Of a stretch of DNA of 64,000 bases, positions 24,065-34,330 are shown one piece after another. Source of the DNA: Triatoma infestans (taxonomy: Eukaryota; Arthropoda; Insecta; Hemiptera; Reduviidae). Below the pieces are notes generated by a model. It saw only the letters and a list, made by a program, of their open reading frames with translations. It was not told where the DNA came from and searched no databases. Location of the stretch: the NCBI GenBank assembly GCA_011037195.1, contig JAAEAF010001564.1, positions 124,001 through 188,000 on the forward strand, given 5' to 3'. The translations under genes were made by a program, and so were the position numbers. Each line of letters opens with the position of its first letter. The stretch's first letter is position 1.

Positions 24065-25290
24065 TATGTGAACAGCATAGCTCAAAAAAAGGGAAATTCG
24101 CAGAAAGTTCAAACTTGTTGCTCCGTTTGGGTATCACCATAGGATCTGACAGTAGGTTATCTGTCAAAATTCCTCAACCGGAAATACCCACCTTTACTGA
24201 ATGTTTTTTTTTTCACTTTTTTGCTAATTTCTCAAAAATGGCTCCAACGATTTTCTTTAAACTTAGTATATCAAGTACACATACAAAGATCTACAACGTT
24301 TATTTGAATCATTTCTTCGGGAAAATGCATTTAAGGGCACTTTTAGGGGAGAGGTAGGGTTAAGGCGTGCTCTAAAGTGCTATTTCAGTTTATTACACAA
24401 TTCTATCATCTAATAATATTAATTAGAATTAAATATGTTGTTGAAATTCCAAGTTTGAAGAAAATCAGCTGACCGGAATGCGTTTTTATTGAAAAGTATT
24501 TACAATGTTCTGTATTTACAAATGATTTTATAATAGGGTTGTTGAGGAGAGAAATTAGGTATGATTAAATCAACGATATATGCTTACACTAATATAATGT
24601 AGCTAAGTTTACACTAACTGCACTGGACTTTATATTGAAAATGATAGAATGAATGGTGAGAAGAGATATGACACGATGCGACGACTGGTGTACAGTTGTA
24701 GGTTAACAGAGACTACTCTCTGACTTAGGCTGGCTAGAGTGGGAGAACCTGTGTATATAAGCCAGGGAATCTATCTAAAGGATCTATCATATACAACCAT
24801 ACAACTGTACACCAGTCATCGCATCGTGCCATATCTCTTCTCTCTGCTGTGGTTGCATTCTCTTTTCTGTGGATGGGACCTATTACAATTTTCTTTAAAC
24901 TAAGTATGTAAACTACACATATAAGGAGCTACAACTTTTATTTGAAACATTTCTTCTGGTAAATTCATTAAAGCGGGCTTTTGGGGGAGGGGTGGGGCAA
25001 TGTTTGCCTCTAAAGTGCTATCTTAGTTGATTATACAATTATTCTACCATGTAGACAAAATTAATTAGAAATAAATAATAGATTGCCAAAATTCCGAGTT
25101 TCTAGAAAATTAGTAAACCGGAAGTAGGTTTTTACTGAACAGTATTTCCGGTTTTGTGATTTTCTCCATAAAAACATAGACGAATTTTATTAAATTTTGT
25201 ATACTAACTATAAAGTTTGTCAATTACAATTTTGAAAATTGGAGTTTAGAGAAAGTTGTGAGTGTTTCACACCAGTATTTTTTTTTTAAT
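23890..25290 (-). repeat. CTTCCGG-repeat, long minus-strand copy
   Basis: Reverse orientation of the copy at 20.7-22.1 kb. The terminal hairpin (TTTACTCCTAGTAAA core) is near 23901-23931, followed by the TCACCGGAAATA-like block, a TG tract at 24027-24062, then the degenerate ~295-bp units. It ends near CACACCAGTATT (25280). It is interrupted by an LTR-like insertion at 24529-24887. Confidence 0.78.
24529..24887 (+). mobile_element. LTR-like insertion (family 2), target duplication ATTT
   Basis: 359 bp from TATAATAGG (family start TGTAATAGG, one base changed) to CCTATTACA. It is flanked by ATTT at 24525-24528 and 24888-24891, and inserted inside the minus-strand CTTCCGG repeat. A promoter-like AACCTGTGTATATAAGCC block is present, as is an internal inverted segment (TACACCAGTCATCGCATCGT against ACGATGCGACGACTGGTGTA). 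Confidence 0.72.
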
Positions 25291-26100
25291 TTAGCATTTA
25301 GATAAGTCTATATAGAAATTTAAGAATTTCAGATAAGAGGAAAAACTGTTATGAATATTTAACACAAAATTAAAAAGGAAAAAAAAGTCAGACATAGAAT
25401 TTACGAAATGTTGAAGACAATATGTTGATTATAATGAGAGGAGACGGTGAAACAGGCATCACAGAAACAATAGGTGAAGGAAGGTAGATCAGGGAGCAGG
25501 TTAGAGAAGTCTTGGATGGCAGGAACTTCAAGAAAGGTTAGCACCATCCTCTAATGCATTTGTCCTGCTAAGATCCATTCTGAAGCAGTGCTAGACATGT
25601 TCTCTCTCTTTATTTTCCTTACTAGATGGAGAGAGACAGGGATATCTCTTGTAACTCTCTAACTTAATGTAGGGCTGGCTGCTGTTAGCCGAGCCAGTGT
25701 ATTGCCAATCTGAGGTCCTTTCCAACCTCTATCAACACTGTCTCTCTGTTTCTACTTTCTCCTCTAATGTACAGCGCTACTGCTTCAGTTTTACGATCCT
25801 ATATCTCTCTCTACTCCATTCATTTCAACTCCAACAGTTCCTCTCAATAACAAACAGAATCAACCGACAATAAAAACCTATATAAACTTCTTAACTATCA
25901 CTAAAAACACTGAGTATCCATGAAATCTTTAGACAATTTCAAAAATTTATTAATATTGGAACAGAAGCTAGATACAGTTGAAATTTTTACATAATATAAA
26001 GATAAAGGTTAAGTTTATGTACAAATAGTTAAAAAAGTTCTATATGAGCCCTATTTGTGATACAAAGGACATCTAAACAATAATCAATTTTTGTCCATAT
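25291..26100. other. LTR-like debris, no gene
   Basis: 25440-25870 has a CT-rich composition and blocks such as CTCTAACTTAATGTAGGGCT that recall the family 2 LTR-like units at 28.6-29.3 kb. I cannot define ends. The rest is AT-rich. Confidence 0.35.
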
Positions 26101-26297
26101 TGTTCTTAATATACCTTCATCAATGATAGCAGTGGGAGGCAGTTATGCGGGAAATTTTAAAAAATCGGTTTAAGAAAGATGGAGCATCGTCTTGTTGTAA
26201 AGTTTAAAGATCGTCGAATAAAAAGAGGTGTCCCAATTCTTGGCTTTCTCTCGTTTCAGCAAAAATACTACTCATGGTCGTTATATCATGTGGGATT

Positions 26298-27122
26298 CGT
26301 CATGTATTTGGATAGCCAGGTTGCCCTGCGGGCAACTGACTCGTGAGAGATCAGCTCAAGGCTGGTGTGGGATTGCCTAGGTGTACTCAGAGAAATTAGT
26401 AGCCAGAATAAGGTTTTCCTAGTCTGGGTGCCTGGGTATTTGGGTCACAGAGGCAATACGGCGGCAGATCGCTTGGCCCGGGAGGGTTCCATCGGAACCC
26501 TTATCGGGCCTGAACCGTTCTCCAGCGTCGCAAGATGCTTCAGGAGTGCATCCATTAGGACAAGCATGCACGATCGATCAAGAGAATGGTGGGCTAAAAC
26601 CCCAGGCCAAAGGCAGGCGAAAACATTCATTCATAGCTACTCGTCCAGGTTAACAGCAGAACTACTCCAATTAGGCCGGGCGGCCATAAGGATAGCAGTT
26701 GGCGTTCTCACTGGCCATTGTAGACTTAAAAAGCACATGCACCCCATGGGCCTGGTAACGGATAGCCTGTGTAGGTTTTATCAGGAAGAAGAGAAAACAA
26801 ACCTACACGTTCTGTGTCAGTGCGAGGGGCATGTATGGCTAAGCTTTCGCCTCTTTGGAGAGGAGAAACTGACGCCTGCAAACCTCAGCCAGAGGCCCCT
26901 CTCGGGACTATTAAGTCTATTAAGGCAGATAGGACTCGAGAGGGTGCTCTAGTGAGAGGTGCTCTTAACCGACCATCTAGGAACCTCCCCAGATTCCAGT
27001 GTTCAAATAAAGGACAGGACTGAGGAGGGGTCTCCAACTTAGGGGATGCCACAATAGACCATTGGGGGTCGTGGTGACGCAGGCTGAAGAGCCAATCCTT
27101 CCACAGAATCTAATCTAATCTA
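26298..27122 (+). mobile_element. 5'-truncated LINE with 13-bp target duplication and TAATC tail
   Basis: The 13-bp repeat ATCATGTGGGATT occurs at 26285-26297 and 27123-27135. The insert ends in three TAATC units, a tail made of short repeats as in many I/R1-group LINEs, and it is truncated at its 5' end within RNase H. This is a recent-looking insertion because its long frame (about 26365-26952) is open. ATC is shared between tail and duplication, so the boundary is uncertain by three bases. Confidence 0.85.
26365..26952 (+). pseudogene. LINE RNase H and C-terminal Cys/His segment
   Basis: About 195 codons open, without its own ATG (the frame enters from truncated sequence). The part FLVWVPGYLGHRGNTAADRL is the RNase H block usually written WVPGHxGxxGNexAD, in which the Asp is catalytic. 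The first His of that block is Tyr here. Further on, TGHCRLKKHMHPMGL and CRFYQEEEKTNLHVLCQC form the Cys/His-rich tail found after RNase H in R1/LOA/I-group elements. The TDGS and SDSQ parts of RNase H are lost by truncation, so the fragment is inactive. Confidence 0.75.
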
Positions 27123-27300
27123 ATCATGTGGGATTATACAAAGGATATCGAATACCACACTAAAGTAAAGGAAATGGTCTTAACAAAGAAGATGTTACAC
27201 ATAAGGCCAAAATCGCCCTTGGAAGGTGTTAACGGCTGTGTGGAAAAATCTGGGGACTAAGCTCCAGGATTATTTGGCGGTTGGACAAAATTAGTGGCTT

Positions 27301-28614
27301 GATGGATACAAATTTTGCAGCTGGAAGGGTTAGGGCACTCACAGTATTCAAAGGTTTGCTTGCCTGAGCATAATGGTGCCAAAGACCACTATTACTGCGA
27401 CCTTAGAGATTCTTTTAAAATCATTCTCTACTTCACGCTTACATGTAAAGCGTAGCCACAGCAGTGGCAGTTAAAGTGCTTAAGGAAAAGCTCCCGTCTG
27501 TGAAGCACATCAAAAAACTATGCGAGAAGATGGAGGCCGATACAATTTACGCCAGCCATCCCATATAATGGGTCCATCAATGTTTACATATCGGACAGAA
27601 ACGGCTCCATGATGGTAGATGTACAGGACGACTAATCCGAGGTGTAACATCTCGAAAAACCAACTAACCTAACTTTTATAAATAGCTTCAAAGAAAAAAA
27701 AAAAAAAAACTAGCAAGTTCAAAAATATTACTGAATATTTTATCTAATTTTTTGCGATTTTCTCGAAAGCGGCTGAACTATTTTTTTTTTTAAATGTTGC
27801 GTACTAATTATTTTTTTAAAGATCTCACACTTTTAATTAATTGGAGGCTCTGGGGAAACTGCAATGTTAAGATTTTCCCGCTTACTGCGGCAGTTCAGTA
27901 AAATGAACGGTTCTACTATCTGTATTATTTTAAGATACCTAAAATGAGTGGCTAGAATTCCAAATTTTAAGACAATCGTTCAATCACAATTGCGACTTTG
28001 CAGAATAGTTTTCCAATACGGCAGTGGAAATTGTTAAAACTGCAGTATTTTAATTCTGCTAAATTATAAGTTTCTGACTATGTGAATTCGCTTATTACAG
28101 TTGAGTTGAGAATTTCTTACTTTTATGACTAATACAAGTGTAATGAAAAACGCTACTTCTTTAAAAAAAAAAATTTACAGCAGATTAGTAATTTAATTAA
28201 AAATGTCTTCATTAGCTAGTACACTACGATTCAGCCAATATTAATGAAAATATTAGCGAACTATTAAATTGAATTTTCATTAAATAGTAATTTAATGCTA
28301 CACTTAATACAGCTACAGATTAAAAAAAAAAATGCTTTGATAAAAATTTGCTTGATTTTGCTTTCTATATTACATAATTTATTTTCAAGTTCTACTTAAA
28401 AATTCTAATTACTTATCTCTGTTACTGAATTTGCTCGCTTTTAGTTTAGGAATAAAATTTCTGTTTATTGCATTTATTTGATTAAGCAAATGATCGTTTA
28501 GATATGCACTCATTTTTTTTTTTACTTTCTCTGTGGTAGGAGAAGGAATTGGAGATAGTTTAAGAATATGAAGAAATAAACTTGTAGTAGATGCACTGAA
28601 CACTGTTATAATTG
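27301..28614. other. AT-rich region with CTTCCGG-repeat traces
   Basis: 27300-27660 is less AT-rich and may be more of the old LINE. 27740-27780 (TTTTGCGATTTTCTCGAAAG) is a minus-strand trace of the CTTCCGG repeat. The rest is AT-rich with no element recognised except the candidate exon noted at 28423-28549. Confidence 0.4.
28423..28549 (-). CDS. Weak candidate exon of an unknown gene
   Basis: On the minus strand a pyrimidine-rich acceptor (CTCCAATTCCTTCTCCTACCACAG) precedes an open segment encoding KVKKKMSAYLNDHLLNQINA then INRNFIPKLKASKF. A possible donor GTAATT follows at about 28422. The acceptor phase would accept the candidate exon at 52535. There is no database-type similarity I can recall, and AT-rich DNA yields such segments by chance. 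Listed only because of the good acceptor. Confidence 0.2.
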
Positions 28615-29336
28615 TGATACGATCTGAAGCATTAAAGATTCACAGGATCAGAAGAGCGAAGAAGCAGACATTAAATGAATAAAACGTTAGTTACTCCCCA
28701 TCTAGGCCAGACTAGGGAGGAGAAGTTCCATTCATATAGATGGAACGACAGCAGAACAGAGAGGAGAGTTTACGACAGTTTTTAGAACAGTTAGCAAACC
28801 TACCTACTATCTACCTTCTAGTAACTCATCCAGTCTGTCTCTTTATTATTCTCTCTCGCTATCTAACTACTATTTAACTGTAAAGTCCTTGCAGTCTGTG
28901 TTTTCTATTTCATTATATCAGTGTTCAGCACTTCTACTAGTTTATATCTTCTTCATCATTCCTAAATCCATTCTCTCTAATACTTTCACCTCCTCACATC
29001 TATTATATAATTGAATAGAAATATGTAAAACTGCAAAAACAGTTAACACAGTTATCATCTCTTAACAAATGTTGTATGTTAGTTGAGAATAAGGTAGCGA
29101 GAGATTGATTGAGAGAGAGGCAGACTGGCTGAGAAAAGGAAGTACGTAGTATGTGTTAACTGACTAGTGTCGAAAAACTGTTCTTCTGTTGTAGGGCTAG
29201 CTCAGCCTCTATTTATATAAAATTCTATCTCCCTAGTGTGGCCTAGGTAGGGAATAATTAAAGTTTAACTCTTGTTTTTTTTTGGGGGGGGGGGGATTTT
29301 ACGGATCTTAAATTTGTTGATTGAGATCCCATTACA
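28615..29336 (+). mobile_element. LTR-like unit (family 2) with inverted internal duplication
   Basis: Starts TGATACGATCTGAAG (compare TGTAATAGGATCCGAAG at 42297) and ends GAGATCCCATTACA. Inside, 28687-28800 and about 29150-29275 are inverted relatives (ATCTAGGCCAGACTAGGGAG against CTCCCTAGTGTGGCCTAGGT). A run of T followed by ten G occurs near 29280-29294. No clear target duplication. Confidence 0.5.
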
Positions 29337-30680
29337 TTCTCTTTGCAATAACCAACCACATACATTGCATTCTAATATTATAAACAAATGTTTTGCGGTC
29401 AATAAGAAAAAATAAAAAAAAATTTTAGTTTATATTGTGCGCACAGTTTTAAAATATGTTAAGTTTTCAGTCAAAATATGTCAACCGATAATTGCGACTG
29501 TACTGATATTTTTTGTTATCGTAAGTTTTTTGCGATTTTCTCAGAAATGGCTTCAATGATTTTCTTTAAACTTTGCATAGTCATAGGAATCTATGAAGTT
29601 AGTGCTCTCTAACTTATTGCTTGTGCAATATATACTATTTCTACATTTAGGAAAAGTTTCCAAATTAAAAGAAAATTTGTGAAAATTAAGTTGTAGTAAT
29701 TCCAGTAAACAAAAGTCGTGTGACTGCTTCACACGATTTTCTTTAAATAGACTTTTCTCTGTTCAGTAATAAATATATGAAAGTACATTAGGTGAATATA
29801 CGTAGCATTCACCGCTGAGTTTTTTTATATTAAAAAAAAAAAACCATAAAAAATGCTTCAACAAATATATATATATAAATAAAAAGTCACGGATTCATAT
29901 AAAAGCTCTATAATGTTATAAAATAATCTTATAAAAGAGGTAATAAAGTATAATACAAATAGAAACCAGTGAAGTCTAATAATGATGTGATGTGAAGGTG
30001 GAATATTGGGGGGCAAGATTATAGCCACATATCCACACTCTGGATGGAATATGTGTAGTTAGAGGTAGAATGGACGGTAGTATGTATAACTGGACTGTGG
30101 GTATATAGTAGCACACCAAAATTGCAACTATAGCCAAATGTTCGCGGTAGTAGTCCAATTTGTAGAACATTTCACTGGTAGAAAGTTTCTCTATTAAAAG
30201 TGCCAGCTGTACCACCAGGTAGGGAGAGATCTAGCAGAACGCTGGGCTTTGTTAAGAGACTGGGAAGAACTACAAGAGGAGTATACATATATATTGATTA
30301 GGGCTGCCATTGTTATACACCGGACCATCTTCCCCCATCTAGAGATTCAACCTTTCGTTTACCTCTTCGCCTGGCCTAAATCCAGTAGTAGATTGTTGTT
30401 GATAGATGTGATACATGTTTTAATTAACAGTACAATGTGTACTATCTAATGTACTAACCGTACAGTATACTAAGCGAAAAATCTCAACTATTACTTCACA
30501 TTTTCTTTATAAATTGTTAACCAAGTTCATACTTTATTTTATCAATCGTTATTAAGTTAAAAAAGAAGAAACAACCTTCTGGGTTAAGATTAGACATTAT
30601 TTCAGTGATAAAGATCAGTGCCATGGAGATTCTCGGCTGATGTTTTGTCACCGGATATACACGGACACGAAGTTTTCCTT
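29337..30680. other. Mostly unassigned; CTTCCGG-repeat trace on minus strand
   Basis: 29510-29770 contains TTTTTTGCGATTTTCTCAGA, AATGGCTTCAATGATTTTCT and TGACTGCTTCACACGATTTT, a minus-strand relic of the repeat. 29771-30680 is unassigned. Open frames at 29976-30449 overlap on both strands and show no similarity. Confidence 0.45.
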
Positions 30681-31266
30681 TAACAATTTTTTTTATTCTT
30701 CAGGTGTGTCCTCGATTGAGGACATTTCCTCATCAAATTACACACAATTAAATTCCTACACGCCAGTGGCACGTGCTGGTGCCACCCCCATGTTTGCCGT
30801 GTGTGGATACCTGCGTCGTGGGGAAGGGAAGTCCTGGTGGTTGAGGACGCAGGTTCTTGCTGGAGGCAAGTTCCCTCGGCGTGCCTTGCAGGCCAACACA
30901 CCACTTTGGTTCCTGAATCCTCTAAACAGGCGGCCAGAGCCTAACCCAGCTCTGGTCAATCGGCTAGCGTAAAGAACGCATGAGTGAGCTCCCGGGTATT
31001 GTGGGCCTTGGCTCACAGAGGCAGGGAAGGCTTGCTTCTGGAGGAGAACATGTCAGGAGGAGCGGCGGAGGACTTGTCCGCCTGCGGCGATTTCTGAAAC
31101 GTGGTCAAAGGAAAAAGGAGAGATATGTAAGGCAGGTATTTTTATTTATATTTATTTATTTATTTTTATTTACTTATTTATTTATGTTATTATTTATTTA
31201 TTTTTGTTCCTGCCTGCTATCAAGTATGTCAGAAGTTCCATTTCTTACATTAGTTGACTTATCAGT
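30681..31266 (+). other. Leader or ORF1 remnant of the following LINE
   Basis: GC content rises from 30700 to 31130, directly upstream of the endonuclease frame. A 110-codon frame at 30640-30972 has no domain I recognise. The position suits the decayed 5' region of the LINE. A (TTTA)n-like tract at 31138-31206 has expanded within it. Confidence 0.35.
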
Positions 31267-31630
31267 ATGATTGACAGGGTAGAAATGGTTCAGGTTAACT
31301 TGCAGCGTAGCAAAGATGCCACGGCTAATTTGTGCCGCTCTATTGCTGGGTTGCATACACATTTTACACTTATCCAAGAACCCTATGCTTATAAAGGATT
31401 GGTTCGAGGTTTGAGTGCGGTCAATGGCAGGCTGTTTGTTGGGCGGGGACACCCCTAGAGCATGTATTTGCGTTAGTAGAGATGTCGGTGCCGTTCTGCT
31501 CAGACAGTTTTGCTCTAGGGATCTGGTGGCGGTGAGGGTTGCTCTGGGGATTGATGGCCGATGTCTTGATGTGATAATGGCCTCGGCCTATTTCCCCTAT
31601 GATCATCCCTCTCCTCCTCCGCAGTAATTA
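31267..31630 (+). pseudogene. R1/LOA/I-type LINE, endonuclease part
   Basis: Two frames, separated by a frameshift near 31440-31460, encode the start of an APE-type endonuclease. First comes MVQVNLQRSKDATANL, followed by FTLIQEPYAYKGLVRGL (the QEPY block, whose Glu binds the metal). Then comes ARDL-like sequence and DVIMASAYFPYD (the strand before the NDxN motif). The rest of the domain is lost. This domain nicks target DNA to prime reverse transcription. The copy is inactive. Confidence 0.7.
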
Positions 31631-31762
31631 GTAGATTTGGTACGGTTTGCGGAGTCCAGCAACACACCTAAGCTAAGAGAAACTCTGGAGATCGTTTTGC
31701 GAGGATCTAAATTCGTCTCAAGAGACATCTAGGCTGATACGGATTCTTGGTAAGGATAAGGA

Positions 31763-33045
31763 TTGTCAGTTGGATACTTTAAGATATCCTGGAAGGATCC
31801 TGATGGTTCCTTTACAGGAGGAGAAATGGAGACATTACAGCTCTTGTTTGATACTCATTTCCCGGATAACATAAACATAAACAGCACTGCTTCGCCTGCG
31901 ATTGGTGGAAGGAAGCTAGAACCTAGTGACCTGCTACCGTGGACGAGGTAGTTACTATGGATAGAGTAGTTTGGGCAGTGCAAAGTTTCTCACCATTTAA
32001 GTCCCCTGGTCCTGATGGAGTTTATCCCTGTCAGTTACAAAATGGTGGAGATGTACTGATGAAGGTGTTGATAAGGATTTTTAAAGGTTGTTTAATGTTT
32101 GGTTATGTGCCAACATTTTGGAGGGAAGTTAGGGTGGTCTTTATTCCTAAACCAGGAAGAAGTGACTACTCTGACCCTAAGGCATTTAGACCTATAAGTC
32201 TTATGTCTTTCCTTCTAAAAACTTTGGAAAGGTTGGTGGATAGGTATATTACTGATGGTCCTTTGAAGGATCATCCACTCCATCCAAACCAACATGCTTA
32301 TACAGTAGGAAAATCGACAGAGACTGCTTTGCATTGTCTGGTCGGTAGGATAGAATCTGCTCTAGAGACAAAGGAATTTGCTTTAGGGTGCTTCTTTGAT
32401 GTTGAAGGGGCATTTGACAGAGTATGTTTGATGCTCTTGAAGATTTCCTAGTCGAAAAGGTATACAACCAGTTTTAATTAACTGGATAAGTATTTATTTA
32501 GGGAGTAGAGTTATACAGGCTTCTATAGGTATGCGCACTGTGGTTGTGGGAGCGGGGGAGGGTGTCCTCAAGGTGGTTGTCTCTCACCAAAGCTATGGAG
32601 TGCTGTCATGGATGAACTGTTAACCAGGATGAATTCATCGGGATTCTATGTACAGGCATATGCCGATGATGGTGTTATTTTATTGATGGGGCGATGTCTG
32701 ACTACTATCTCAGACTTAATGCAAAGTGCCCTCAACATGGTATATGATTGGACTCAGGATAAGGGTCTTTCAATTAATCCCAGTAAGACCCAGGTGATTT
32801 TATTTACTAATAGGAGGAAGATCGTAGGATTAAAACCTCCTAGGTTATTAGGAACTTCTGTTGAGATTTCCAAATCGGTAAAGTTTCTTGGGGTGGTTCT
32901 TGACAGTAAATTAAATTGGTCGGAACATGTTAAGGCACAGCATCAAAAGGCAATTATTTTCTTTTGGCAATGTCGAAGAATCATAGGTAAAAATTGGGGG
33001 ATTATTCCCAAGATGATGTTTTGGATTTATGGTATGGTTATTTAA
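31763..33045 (+). pseudogene. R1/LOA/I-type LINE, reverse transcriptase part
   Basis: Segments in several frames carry successive RT motifs: FSPFKSPGPDGVYPCQL, then FIPKPGRSDYSDPKAFRPIS with LMSFLLKTLERLVD, then FFDVEGAFDRV (motif A with its catalytic Asp), then QAYADDGVILLMG (motif C, YADD), then GLSINPSKTQVILF and VKFLGVVLDSKLNW. At least one stop and frameshift at 32451-32610 separate motif A from motif C, and another break occurs near 31950. Motif order and spacing match a LINE RT of the RNase H-bearing groups. The enzyme cannot be made from this copy. Confidence 0.85.
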
Positions 33046-34071
33046 CCTAGGTTGTTGTATGCGGCTCTGGTGTGGTGGCGTCGCATTGAGATAAGATCCG
33101 CTAGACTGCTGCTTGAGGATATTCAACGCTTGGCTTGTCTGCGGTGACCGGTGCGATGCGGACCACACCTACAGCTGCAATGGAGACTTCACCGCTCTTT
33201 GAAGAGGTGAAAACTATGGCAATGAAAGTCTGTTATAGAATTAAACAGGCAGGTGTTTGGCAGGGTAAGCATAGGGTCACTCTACCATTCATCGCGAGAT
33301 GCTTTTGAAGGTTCCTGTTACAGGTTTTCCCTCTGATAGAATGTTGAAGACTTTTGTTTTCGAGCATTCTTACAGTGTCAGGTTACCCTCTAGGGAAGAT
33401 TGGTCAAGATTGGGTCCGTCTGGCATGATACCTGATAATTACTTCCGGTGTTACACGGACGGTTCCAGAATGGATGGTAGGTCTGGAGCTGCGGTCTATT
33501 TTGAGACCGGAGATCATTTGGCAGTATCTCTTGGTGAATGGACCACGGCCTTCCAGACTGAGGTTTATGCTATTCTTTGTTGTGTTTTGGATGAGAGGGT
33601 ACTAACACTTACTTAAAAGGTGTTCGTATCTGCTCGGACAGCCAGGCTGCGCTGAAGGTGCTGAGTTCATGTGTCTTCACTTCCAGGTTGGTATTGGAAT
33701 GTTCTAAAAGACTGGAAGAGCTTTCTTCTCTGAAGGATGTGCTTCTAGTCTGTGTGCCAGGTCACATGGAAATTTTTGGGAATGAGGAGGTGGATAGCTT
33801 TGCAAAATTAGGCGCCTCTCTTCCTTTCATTGGTCTCGAGCCTGCTGTTGGCGTGTCTTCTGGCGCATGTCTGTCAGACTTCCAGAGAGGGACAGCTTCA
33901 CAGCATTCATCCTTATGGATGAGCTCAGTTGGTTTTCGGCAGTCCAAAATGCTCATCGGGGGTCCGGTCAAGGCCATTAGTGAGACGTTGCTGTGTTTTT
34001 CACGAAGCGCTCTCAGGCAACTGGTTGGATCTCTTACTGGACATTGTGGTTTAAGGAGACATTCTATATAA
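33046..34071 (+). pseudogene. R1/LOA/I-type LINE, RNase H part
   Basis: The four acidic blocks of RNase H are all visible, though in different frames: CYTDGSRMDGRSGAAVYF (first Asp) and FQTEVYAIL (Glu) before a stop near 33616, then ICSDSQAALKVLSS (Asp), and CVPGHMEIFGNEEVDSFAKL (last Asp). After this, LRQLVGSLTGHCGLRRH starts the C-terminal Cys/His tail. Only a few frameshifts and stops separate the pieces, so decay is moderate. Confidence 0.8.
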
Positions 34072-34330
34072 TGGGGCTCATGCCGGATCCATTTTGTAGA
34101 GTTGTGAGACAGAGGAGGAAACACCTATCCATCTTATGACTGATTGCTTGGGTTGTGAGGAAATTAGGTTCAGGACCTTTGGTCGGAGTAGGATGTCTGT
34201 GGAAGAGCTTAGGCTATTTCCGCTTAAGGTTATTGCCCGATTTATTCGGACTGCGGTGAATCTTAGATGGATTAGATCCGGGTCTGGTTTTTTTTATAGA
34301 CCCGGTTTGTTGTTGTTTTTTTTGGGATAA
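34072..34330 (+). pseudogene. R1/LOA/I-type LINE, C-terminal tail and 3' end
   Basis: Contains HLMTDCLGCEEIRFRTFGRS, then RMSVEELRLFPLKVIARFIR and TAVNLRWI. The element appears to end near 34325 at CCCGGTTTGTTGTTG followed by T-rich sequence, because the minus-strand fragment at 55985-56252 shares exactly this terminus. Confidence 0.75.

Larger units (their letters stand above)
26190..27300 (+). pseudogene. Older R1/LOA/I-type reverse transcriptase remnant, interrupted
   Basis: Fragments such as RIKRGVPILGFLSFQQKYYS (left of the insertion) and HKAKIALGRC..RLCGKIWGL (right of it) resemble the end of a LINE reverse transcriptase, where an AK.AL..CRR..GK.WGL pattern is usual. The reading resumes across the target duplication of the insertion at 26298-27122. 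Stops and frameshifts abound. Low confidence on clade. Confidence 0.4.
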
